From Candidatus Methanoperedens sp. (lineage in GTDB: Archaea; Halobacteriota; Methanosarcinia; Methanosarcinales; Methanoperedenaceae), in NCBI GenBank assembly GCA_026552835.1, contig JAPMTY010000046.1, positions 1 to 11,878 of the forward strand: a DNA stretch of 11,878 bases. Direction: 5' to 3'. The position numbers were made by a program, and so were the translations under genes. Each line of letters opens with the position of its first letter. The stretch's first letter is position 1. The notes under the pieces were generated by a model. That model had not been told where the DNA came from, did not search any database, and saw nothing but the letters and a program-made list of their open reading frames with translations. Positions 6,258 through 11,878 of this stretch are shown here, piece by piece.

Positions 6258-7028
6258 TTATTTATTATATGTAATTTTCTCGCTTTTTTCATTCATCTGT
6301 CTCATTATCTCTTCATACTCAAGCGGATGTTCATGTTTCATCTGTTCCTCTGAGAGGTTACCCGTAATCCATGCTTTTGACATCGGGAAAACCTCAGGGC
6401 TATAATGAACATTCCACCAGTGGACTATGAAAATAAACAAAGTTGCCAATAATGCCTCATCGGTATGAACAAGGGTTGACAGATGCACATATGCATAGGG
6501 AATGTATTCCATAGCCATAAATGGAAACATCATGATAAGGCCGGTAACACAAAGCATCACCATACCCCAGAAGGCGCCCCAGTAATCGAATTTTTCCTTC
6601 CAGCTGTACCTTCCGAATTTCGGATGCTCGGCTTTCCCGACATAGAATAATATTGTCTGCCAGAAATCCTTTACATCGGTTAAAGTAGGCCACACTTTAC
6701 GTTCAAGAATCGATTCTCTATCAATAAATACATGATAAACGACATGATAGACACCAAGAACAACCATTGCAATGCCGGCAGTATGATGTATCGTAGTCCT
6801 CATTTCAAATCCGCCCAGTAAATTTATGATGACCGGAGACCACCATGCATCAGGGAATTTAAGAGGCATTCCACTTATCACAAGGAGCATGAATGACCCG
6901 ATCATTACCCAGTGTTCTAAAAGCTGATTGAAAGTGAACCTTTTGAAAAAAATTTCTCCCATAGTATTATCTCCCGTTAATTCCGAATCAGAAACCTCAA
7001 GTAATTTTTGTCCAGGCATTTTTACCAT
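6258..7028 (-). CDS. Four-helix diheme-type cytochrome b (FdnI/HydC-like membrane subunit)
   Basis: A 256-residue integral membrane protein resembling the cytochrome b subunits of formate dehydrogenase and Ni-Fe hydrogenase, which move electrons between two hemes b and the quinone or methanophenazine pool. Four helices are visible at about 36-54, 78-100, 150-172 and 188-208. Candidate axial histidines fit the family: H39 (LLEHWVM), H81/H82 (TIHHTAG), H95/H99 (VYHVVYH) and H203/H208 (IVHWWNVHYS). Both termini are hydrophilic; the C-terminal tail (218-256) is charged. The start overlaps the end of the multiheme cytochrome gene by seven bases, so the two are co-translated. An alternative start is Met23 (ATG at 6962), which has a better ribosome binding site (GGGAGAT, six bases upstream) and still leaves a normal N-terminus. 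No catalytic dehydrogenase subunit is nearby; the neighbouring cytochrome c is the likely partner. Confidence 0.88.
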   Translation of the reverse strand: MVKMPGQKLLEVSDSELTGDNTMGEIFFKRFTFNQLLEHWVMIGSFMLLVISGMPLKFPDAWWSPVIINLLGGFEMRTTIHHTAGIAMVVLGVYHVVYHVFIDRESILERKVWPTLTDVKDFWQTILFYVGKAEHPKFGRYSWKEKFDYWGAFWGMVMLCVTGLIMMFPFMAMEYIPYAYVHLSTLVHTDEALLATLFIFIVHWWNVHYSPEVFPMSKAWITGNLSEEQMKHEHPLEYEEIMRQMNEKSEKITYNK

Positions 7029-7978
7029 CTCTTGTGGATTTTAATTCGTGAGAAAAAATCCAGAATAACCATCCCTGCAAAGATGCCGATGACCCCGGTC
7101 GTTAATACCTTGAAAAATAATGCTATCCAGTAAGCAAGGTCGAATGGACCAAGGAAATAATCTTTCATCTGCGGTTCCAGGTTTGTTTTGTTGAAAACGA
7201 GTTCACCTGTATGGAGTGATTCCTTGTCGTGCACCAGTCCTGAAGCTATCTTGGCATCAAAATTGACCCCTGGATGGCAATTCGCCTTGCCGCATGTTTT
7301 GGGAAGGTTTTCACCGTATGTGCTTGAATTTGGGTCTGTAGTTGCCTTTGTATTGTGATTGCCATGGCAGTCGGAGCATGTGGCGACCATCGTATAACCT
7401 TTACTCAGCGCCCGCCAGTGGAAAGATTCCTTATAGGTATCAAATCTGTCGGTTTTAATACCGTAATACCAGGCGCTCATCATTTCCTTGTTCGAGTGGC
7501 ATTTTGCACACGTTGCAGGGCTGTTCTGGTGGTTCACGGATGAATTTGGATCAGATATTGCCCGGATTTCATGAACTCCATGACAATCGGTACATGTTGC
7601 AGCATCTGGATGACCTTTTTGAATCTGTGCCCAGTGAATGCTTGTCTTGTAATCATTTGTTTCCTTTGGATGGCATTTGGAACAGACGTTTGTTATATTG
7701 TTCCTGCTTGGCCTTCCGATAAAGTTTCCTGACATCACGCTGTATGATATCACCGAAGAGTTCGACTGGTCATTCCCCCCGTGACAATCCGCGCATGTGA
7801 AACCTTTTTCATAATGAATATTATTCCTGAATTCTGATACCACCTGGGTATGGCAATGGTAGCATGAAATATCTTCCTGTGCATAACCAATCGAAGTGAA
7901 TAATGAGATTAAAAGTATTAAAATCAATACAAATTTATTATTCAATAATAAATACAGGTTTTTTCCTGGGGACAACAT
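7022..7978 (-). CDS. Multiheme c-type cytochrome with C-terminal membrane anchor
   Basis: A 318-residue exported cytochrome. The signal peptide is clear: hydrophobic core at about 16-30 and likely cleavage after GYA (33). Candidate heme sites: CYHCH (39-43), CADCH (62-66), CSKCH (99-103), CTDCH (129-133), CAKCH (157-161), CSDCH (201-205) and CGKANCH (229-235, a CX4CH form), seven in all. Residues 114-165 and 186-237 are a duplicated module: HW, then C-x2-CHG-H, DPNSS, then a second heme motif, with a 72-residue period. A membrane helix at about 283-307 is followed by the basic tail RIKIHKRW inside the cell. It overlaps the cytochrome b gene, so the two probably form a membrane complex. This is the split equivalent of fused b/c cytochromes such as Geobacter CbcL (family knowledge). 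It may feed electrons outward from reduced quinone or methanophenazine. Confidence 0.9.
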   Translation of the reverse strand: MLSPGKNLYLLLNNKFVLILILLISLFTSIGYAQEDISCYHCHTQVVSEFRNNIHYEKGFTCADCHGGNDQSNSSVISYSVMSGNFIGRPSRNNITNVCSKCHPKETNDYKTSIHWAQIQKGHPDAATCTDCHGVHEIRAISDPNSSVNHQNSPATCAKCHSNKEMMSAWYYGIKTDRFDTYKESFHWRALSKGYTMVATCSDCHGNHNTKATTDPNSSTYGENLPKTCGKANCHPGVNFDAKIASGLVHDKESLHTGELVFNKTNLEPQMKDYFLGPFDLAYWIALFFKVLTTGVIGIFAGMVILDFFSRIKIHKRW

Positions 7979-8070
7979 TTGATATACCTTGCCTGAATAT
8001 GTTTTGTTTCCTATCCTAATTACATCCGTTTTTGCCCCGTTTTTGATTATATTACTCTTTTACCTGATAC

Positions 8071-8080
8071 TTTATATAAT
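8071..8080. promoter_or_regulatory. Box A-like element in the divergent gap
   Basis: TTTATATAAT reads as a good box A on the plus strand and nearly as well on the minus strand (ATTATATAAA). It lies about 95 bases before the multiheme cytochrome start at 7978 and about 105 before the ATG at 8183. It could serve the minus-strand operon with a longer leader. For the plus-strand gene, an A/T stretch at 8147-8156, about 30 bases upstream of the ATG, is the better-spaced alternative. Confidence 0.35.
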
Positions 8081-8182
8081 TTATCGTTTTTTTTATCATT
8101 ATTTTATGTGTTCATTCGGCCATTTCCGAAAGTTGAATATCCATAAATTAAATAATGATAAGTATCCTGAATCAATCCATTT

Positions 8183-8878
8183 ATGATGAAAACCGACGAA
8201 ATTGAAAAGGAGATACAATCAATCGCATCCTTCCCTGATGAGAAATTCATGGAGATAATCCGTGAAGTTGGATTCGAATGCGATTGCTGTGGAAAATGCT
8301 GTACCAGCGAGTTCAACGACCATGTATTTCTCCTGGATAGTGATGCAGAACGAATAATCAGGAATTGCAGCGGCGGCAATCTTCGCCCTGCGCCTTATTT
8401 TGAACTTTGCGATAACCTTGGCAGGTTTTATGTAATGGGTTACGCCCTCAAAAATAAACCTGGAGGCGAATGCATATTCTATACAGGCGGCAAGTGCGAA
8501 CATTACGAGATTCGACCTGATATTTGCAGGATTTTCCCATACATGCTTCACAGGGAACCGGATGAAGAGGGAAACATTGAGTTCAGGCAGGTAGGCGGTT
8601 TAAACAGGCACGGATTATACCATAACGATATAAGCGAAGAAACGTGCAAAGAAATATTGAAATCCGTAAAAAAATACGAATCGGATTTCCTGAGGCAAAA
8701 ATTAGGGTTCATACGCGAAATAGAAAATCACTTCAAAAAGCATAATCTCAAACAAAGCCGGCAGATGTATGACAGGAAAATGAGGGAATACGAGAAAGGC
8801 AAAGACATTGAGGTTTATGTATTCTTCAGGGGAACATTAAAAAAAGAAATAACTTCCAAACACATTATTAACCCGTAA
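8183..8878 (+). CDS. YkgJ-family cysteine-cluster protein
   Basis: A 231-residue soluble protein of the YkgJ (UPF0153, CxxCxxCC) family, thought to bind zinc or an iron-sulfur cluster; its biochemical role is not established. The N-terminal cluster is FECDCCGKCC (C33, C35, C36, C39, C40). A second cluster follows: C97 in GGECIFY, C105 in GKCEHY and C115 in RPDICRIFPY, matching the family's C-x(6-8)-C..RP-xC-xxFP pattern. C62 and C76 are extra. Residues 155-205 form a charged helical extension (ETCKEILKSVKKYESD onward) beyond the metal-binding core. There is a tandem ATG at 8183 and 8186; either may start. No strong ribosome binding site is seen, and A/T bases at 8147-8156 suggest a leaderless transcript. 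The rhomboid gene follows after 32 bases, so the two may be co-transcribed. Confidence 0.85.
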   Translation: MMKTDEIEKEIQSIASFPDEKFMEIIREVGFECDCCGKCCTSEFNDHVFLLDSDAERIIRNCSGGNLRPAPYFELCDNLGRFYVMGYALKNKPGGECIFYTGGKCEHYEIRPDICRIFPYMLHREPDEEGNIEFRQVGGLNRHGLYHNDISEETCKEILKSVKKYESDFLRQKLGFIREIENHFKKHNLKQSRQMYDRKMREYEKGKDIEVYVFFRGTLKKEITSKHIINP

Positions 8879-8910
8879 AACAAAAGAACACCAATTAAGG
8901 CGGATACACA

Positions 8911-9723
8911 ATGCCAAAAGGATGCGATTATTGCGGTTTCAGTGACCCACTGCCATTTACATGCAAGTTTTGCGGCGGAACATTTTGTTATAACCATCGC
9001 CTGCCCGAATCGCATGATTGCCCCGGGCTTGCATCTTACAAAGAGCGCGTTCGTGACAGTGGAAAATTATATCAATATGAACCTGAATCAGTTGAGAAGA
9101 GACGACAGGGGCACGGTTTTAATACATTTTCCAGGGCGATTTCAGTACTAAAAAGTAACTATTCGCTGACGATTTTAACATTAGCTATCATATCGTTCAT
9201 TTTGCAGTACATTATCCCGGGATATACTTCATACCTGGCTCTTTACCCTGCGGATATACCAGCACGTCCGTGGATTCTTGTCACCCACATTTTCCTCCAT
9301 GCAAATGCCATACATCTCTTATTTAACATGATGTTTTTATTCTTTATCGGACCCGAGCTTGAGCGCAGGATTGGCGGAAAACGGTTCCTTGCTGTATTTT
9401 TTCTTTCTGGAATAGTTGCCGCGATAGGTTATTCGATATGGACTCTCTTTGTCCTGAATGACCCTTCTGCCTCTGCAGTCGGAGCAAGCGGCGCGTTAAT
9501 GGGGATATTTGCATGCCTTGCAATAATCGCTCCGCATATACAGCTTTACGTTTATTTTATCCCGATGAAAATAACACACGCGTTGATCTTTTTTGCCCTG
9601 TTTGACCTCCTGTTCATAGGCTCCGGGGATGCGATAGCACGCAGCGCCCATTTAAGCGGGGTAATCGCGGGACTTGTCATAGGCGATCATATCAAAAAGA
9701 CTGGAAATTATATCGGCTATTGA
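8911..9723 (+). CDS. Rhomboid intramembrane serine protease with N-terminal AN1-type zinc finger
   Basis: Cleaves membrane proteins within or near their transmembrane helices. The 270-residue protein begins with an AN1-like zinc finger: C5, C8, C18, C21, C26, H29, H35 and C37, in the order CxxC-x9-CxxC-x4-CxxH-x5-HxC. A charged linker (about 43-75) leads to the membrane part, with helices near 85-102, 122-146, 158-180, 190-208, 213-236 and 245-259. The catalytic pair is present: Ser193 in the GASGALMG motif and His247 in SAHLSG. The HANAIHLLFNM segment (130-140) supplies the family's His and Asn of the oxyanion region (H130, N139), so the enzyme should be active. The AN1 finger would sit in the cytoplasm and could recruit substrates or ubiquitin-like/chaperone partners; this is inference. 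Substrates are unknown; the PGF-CTERM and lipoprotein genes nearby are not implied as targets. Confidence 0.92.
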   Translation: MPKGCDYCGFSDPLPFTCKFCGGTFCYNHRLPESHDCPGLASYKERVRDSGKLYQYEPESVEKRRQGHGFNTFSRAISVLKSNYSLTILTLAIISFILQYIIPGYTSYLALYPADIPARPWILVTHIFLHANAIHLLFNMMFLFFIGPELERRIGGKRFLAVFFLSGIVAAIGYSIWTLFVLNDPSASAVGASGALMGIFACLAIIAPHIQLYVYFIPMKITHALIFFALFDLLFIGSGDAIARSAHLSGVIAGLVIGDHIKKTGNYIGY

Positions 9724-9728
9724 ATATC

Positions 9729-10067
9729 CTAGACTTCTTTTGGTCCGACTACCCGCTTATAGTCGCTGTGGTATTCGTAGGTTTTGTTCATCGCCTCAAG
9801 TATTATGCGAAATCCCGGCGTGATCACCGGGACATACGTCGTATCCATCTCCGGATAACCAAGACGGCTATCACGCCAGTTCACTAGTTCCTGCTTGACC
9901 AATTTTACTTCCCCGGTAGTAATATTCAATCGATGCGCAAGGTCTTCTTTTGCAATATCTACCACAGGTGATTCAGGAAAGACAGCATTATTAGCAACTG
10001 GTTCATGTTTTATATTTATACAGCCGGAAACAAGAACCATTATTAACAAGAGCGCTGGAATTTTCAT
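9729..10067 (-). CDS. Small predicted lipoprotein with W-x-DSxLGxP domain
   Basis: A 112-residue exported protein. The N-terminus MKIPALLLIMVLVSGC has a lipobox-like LVSGC, so Cys16 is probably lipid-modified and the protein held at the outer face of the membrane. The remainder matches a small domain that I recall from many bacterial lipoproteins and secreted proteins: a helix with LNITTGEVKLVKQE, then VNWRDSRLGYPE, then PGFRIILEA and TYEYHSD. The conserved signature is W-x-D-x-x-LGxP followed by a strand ending in Y-x-YH-x-D. Its function is not known to me; the fold is probably a small beta-rich module near protease-inhibitor-like domains, but this is uncertain. It ends five bases from the rhomboid gene, tail to tail. 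An A/T stretch at 10089-10101 is a possible promoter on its strand. Confidence 0.75.
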   Translation of the reverse strand: MKIPALLLIMVLVSGCINIKHEPVANNAVFPESPVVDIAKEDLAHRLNITTGEVKLVKQELVNWRDSRLGYPEMDTTYVPVITPGFRIILEAMNKTYEYHSDYKRVVGPKEV

Positions 10068-10104
10068 AAAACCGTATTATAGCAGGGGATATTAATAAAA
10101 TTTT

Positions 10105-10148
10105 GTAATGGCAGCACTTCCGCAAGATAACTAAGCTGCCAGAATTAC
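10105..10148 (-). terminator. Inverted repeat after the CorA-like gene, probable terminator
   Basis: TGGCAGC (10109-10115) and GCTGCCA (10135-10141) form a perfect 7-bp, GC-rich stem with a 19-base loop. GTAA/TTAC (10105-10108, 10145-10148) can extend it past a bulge. Read on the minus strand it follows the CorA-like stop by about ten bases and is followed by AAAATTTTATT. It would separate this gene from the lipoprotein gene, though it could also be an operator for the latter. Confidence 0.45.
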
Positions 10149-10157
10149 TATTTATAG

Positions 10158-11552
10158 CTACCTTAACCAGCCCCGCCTGTAGAAAGCATATGCCACCAGG
10201 GACATTATGAAAATCTCAAGGAAAAATACCTCAGACAGCCTGACCGGATACGGGCTGTCTATCAGGTTCTGTCCAAATAGCCCGCTTATGATTGATGGAA
10301 TAAGCCCGATACTTGTGATCACTGCGAGTATCCTCATTACCCTGCTTAACCCGAACGATACTGTATTTATGCGAAGATCGATGAGGGAGAACAGGTTATC
10401 CCTGATGTTCTCAGAGGTCTCGGACAGGTAAACCGATTCATCGTGGAGGATACCAAAAAGAGAATGATACTCATCCCTCAGGCCGGGCAGTATTTTTCTC
10501 GTCCTTATGACACCCAGCACCTGCTTAAAATGCAAGAGGTTGCTGTGGATTTTCTGGATTTCTTTCTTAAAGTAGAATGAGTTCTCAAGGAACGGGTGCA
10601 TCTGGCCCACTGGAAGTTCTTCCATTGCTGTTATATTTTGCTCCATCAACCGCACGATCTCTTCGTAGTCACTGATTTTCCTGCTGAAAATCGAGTATAA
10701 AATCCTGACAATGAAATCATCATCCTTCACCGCCAGGCCATCGCCTACCACATCAAATAGCTCGCTTTTGTCACTGGAAATAGTAACAATATAATTATTG
10801 GCCCACAAGATAAGCAAATTATTTCTAAGGATATGGACATCTTTAATATCCGCACCATCTGATTGCAGTTTTGAGTCCCGGATGAAGATTGTGGTTAAGT
10901 TATTGAAGAAATCGATCTTGGGATAGGATTCCTTGATGATTTTGCTTTCCAGTACAACCTTTGGGATTTTGAGGGTATCGCTGACAAAATCAATATCCAA
11001 TTCCGAAACCTCCTGCATATCGAGCCATGTATGCCCCGGAGCATCCATATAACCGGCAATATCCTCTTTTGCTGCATCTTTAATGATACCACCGTCTGTG
11101 AGGATATTTATTTTTATTCGTGAGACAGGAGGCGTGACCTTCTCCACCGGTCTTAACGGGACAGCTCTTTTGACAGTCCTGCCAGCCACGGCAAAAATCC
11201 TTGTAAACCGCAACAGAGGAAAAGCTCTTCCGATCCCTCCCAGTGGTATCCGCGGGATGAAATCCGTAGCAGCAAGGATAACTATTATAAGGTCAATTAT
11301 GTGCCACGGCTCTCTGGCATATGCTTTCCTGGAATCTGCTACGTACAGCTTTAAGATGTACTCCAGAATGAATAACACAAGAATGGCGGATCTCAAAACC
11401 CTAAAGAAGACAAGCATGAACTGCGAGAAGGTAAAAAAGAACGGCAAGAAAATGGCCGGGATCAGTACCAGTGCAAGCACTATCATCAGGTGATCGGTGA
11501 ATATCTGGTACACTGGCTCCCTTAGTTTACCACGCAGTCCTCTGGATTGCAT
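10158..11552 (-). CDS. Voltage-sensor-like domain fused to a CorA-family cation transporter
   Basis: A 464-residue membrane protein, about 130 residues longer than typical CorA. Residues 20-130 resemble helices S1-S4 of voltage-gated channels: S1 about 22-40, S2 about 53-72 with LEYILKLYVADS (E64, K68), S3 about 84-96 with HIIDLIIVI (D87), and S4 with arginines at 109, 115, 118 and 125. No pore helix or selectivity filter follows. Residues 145-400 form the cytoplasmic CorA-type domain, with a long helix rich in charged residues (about 322-400, DLRINTVSF at its end). Two C-terminal helices come last (about 402-425 and 441-458). The usual CorA selectivity motif GMN is replaced by GQN (427-429, in SGLFGQN). 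CorA proteins are pentameric Mg2+, Co2+ or Ni2+ channels; the changed motif leaves the ion uncertain. An A/T element (11561-11577) precedes the gene. Confidence 0.85.
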   Translation of the reverse strand: MQSRGLRGKLREPVYQIFTDHLMIVLALVLIPAIFLPFFFTFSQFMLVFFRVLRSAILVLFILEYILKLYVADSRKAYAREPWHIIDLIIVILAATDFIPRIPLGGIGRAFPLLRFTRIFAVAGRTVKRAVPLRPVEKVTPPVSRIKINILTDGGIIKDAAKEDIAGYMDAPGHTWLDMQEVSELDIDFVSDTLKIPKVVLESKIIKESYPKIDFFNNLTTIFIRDSKLQSDGADIKDVHILRNNLLILWANNYIVTISSDKSELFDVVGDGLAVKDDDFIVRILYSIFSRKISDYEEIVRLMEQNITAMEELPVGQMHPFLENSFYFKKEIQKIHSNLLHFKQVLGVIRTRKILPGLRDEYHSLFGILHDESVYLSETSENIRDNLFSLIDLRINTVSFGLSRVMRILAVITSIGLIPSIISGLFGQNLIDSPYPVRLSEVFFLEIFIMSLVAYAFYRRGWLR

Positions 11553-11689
11553 GAGATTAATTATAATGTCTTATAAGAAATACTCTTGGTAAAGGGAAAA
11601 AGCGTACTTAGTTTATGGAATACAATTCTTTCATTTGCCGGACAGCTTGTTTTTTACCAAACTTTAAAGCGAAAACTATTTTTACGTTG

Positions 11690-11705
11690 AGTCTAATTAT
11701 AGACT
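11690..11705. repeat. Inverted repeat upstream of the secE promoter
   Basis: AGTCTA and TAGACT (6-bp arms) flank a 4-base ATTA centre. It lies about 20 bases upstream of the secE box A, a position where archaeal activators or repressors often bind. A weaker 8-bp inverted pair, TTGGTAAA (11586-11593) with TTTACCAA (11653-11660), lies further up. Confidence 0.3.
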
Positions 11706-11724
11706 GCTATTATTTTAGGGTAGC

Positions 11725-11736
11725 TTTTATATAAAT
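11725..11736 (+). promoter_or_regulatory. Box A (TATA) promoter of secE
   Basis: TTTTATATAAAT is a near-consensus archaeal box A. It predicts transcription starting near 11755, giving a short leader that includes the GGATGTGA stretch (11755-11762) just before the GTG start. Confidence 0.6.
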
Positions 11737-11768
11737 CATTACAATAATTAAATCGGATGTGAAATATA

Positions 11769-11878
11769 GTGGAAGATAAAGAATTACCAGGCAATGTTCC
11801 CTTAAGATTGGGTGAATATATCCGGGTGCTGAAGCTGACAAGGAAACCAACCAGAGAGGAGTTTACCGTAATTGCAAA
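11769..11878 (+). CDS. secE: Preprotein translocase subunit SecE/Sec61 gamma, 3' end missing
   Basis: Small subunit of the SecYEG/Sec61 channel that clamps SecY together in the cell membrane. The window holds the first 36 codons. The visible residues include GEYIRVLKLTRKPTREEF, the amphipathic helix and the conserved KxxRKPTREEF signature of archaeal SecE. The single membrane helix would lie past the window edge. The start is GTG at 11769: the upstream in-frame ATG at 11757 is followed directly by TGA. GGATGTGA at 11755-11762 is a plausible ribosome binding site. In archaea secE is commonly followed by the nusG/spt5 gene and ribosomal protein genes, expected just outside the window. Confidence 0.93.
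   Translation, partial: MEDKELPGNVPLRLGEYIRVLKLTRKPTREEFTVIA

Noticed and set aside
3892..7978. Nitrite or hydroxylamine reductase (NrfA/HAO type) among the cytochromes
   Set aside because: No CxxCK active-site motif and no HAO-like crosslinking pattern; all sites have His and look like electron-transfer hemes.
7989..8186. Hydrophobic 65-codon frame in the divergent gap
   Set aside because: It starts at TTG without a ribosome binding site, its Leu/Ile/Tyr/Phe content follows from the T-rich gap DNA, it runs over the promoter region and overlaps the start of the YkgJ-like gene.
11083..11493. 136-codon plus-strand frame opposite the voltage-sensor region
   Set aside because: Its Ser/Thr/Arg-rich translation resembles an antisense shadow, while the minus strand encodes coherent membrane helices with channel-like charge patterns.
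11586..11660. TTGGTAAA/TTTACCAA as a terminator or attachment site
   Set aside because: The arms are 59 bases apart with an A/T-rich loop and no T-tract in place; chance pairing in A/T-rich DNA is likely.

Overview
The window looks like the chromosome of an anaerobic, cytochrome-rich archaeon, most likely a methanotroph or alkanotroph of the Methanosarcinales (a 'Candidatus Methanoperedens'/ANME-2d type genome is my best guess). Three things point there. There is archaeal information-processing machinery: a TATA-binding protein at the left edge, a SecE/Sec61-gamma subunit at the right edge and an NcsA/TtuA-type tRNA thiolase. Box-A promoters (TTTATATA-like) and GGTGA-type ribosome binding sites precede several genes. 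Three multiheme c-type cytochromes and one b-type cytochrome sit together, one of them ending in a PGF-CTERM archaeosortase signal. No taxonomic search could be run, so the genus is an inference.

Layout. 1-2344 (+): TBP (5' end cut off), purD, and a small highly charged protein of unknown function. 2345-2568: a 224-base gap with several inverted repeats that can pair in competing ways, then a good promoter and RBS for an 85-residue two-helix membrane protein. 2829-3719 (-): the tRNA thiolase, meeting that gene tail to tail. 3892-6000 (+): a PGF-CTERM cytochrome with 6 candidate heme sites, directly followed by a NapC/NrfH-like membrane-anchored cytochrome with 13, then a hairpin plus T-tract terminator. 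6258-7978 (-): a second cytochrome pair facing the first, consisting of a 7-site multiheme cytochrome with a C-terminal membrane helix and an overlapping four-helix diheme-type cytochrome b. 8183-9723 (+): a YkgJ-like cysteine-cluster protein and a rhomboid protease with an N-terminal AN1-type zinc finger. 9729-11552 (-): a small lipoprotein and a long CorA-family protein whose N-terminal extension looks like a voltage-sensor domain. 11769-11878 (+): start of secE.

How the genes work together. The four central genes encode 26 candidate heme c sites plus a probable diheme cytochrome b. The arrangement suggests electron transfer between the membrane quinone or methanophenazine pool and extracytoplasmic acceptors: the cytochrome b and its partner on one side, a NapC-like anchored cytochrome and a surface-anchored cytochrome on the other. 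The direction of flow and the acceptor cannot be read from sequence. The two facing operons share a recognisable heme-binding module (C-x2-CH, DPNSS, then C-x2/4-CH), so they are probably related by duplication. The other genes are mainly housekeeping. The main novelties are the voltage-sensor/CorA fusion, the noncanonical heme motifs (CX3CH twice, CX4CH once), the PGF-CTERM cytochrome, and the structured gap before the 85-residue membrane protein. No tRNA, rRNA, CRISPR array or intact insertion sequence was seen, and no gene-free stretch exceeds 300 bases.
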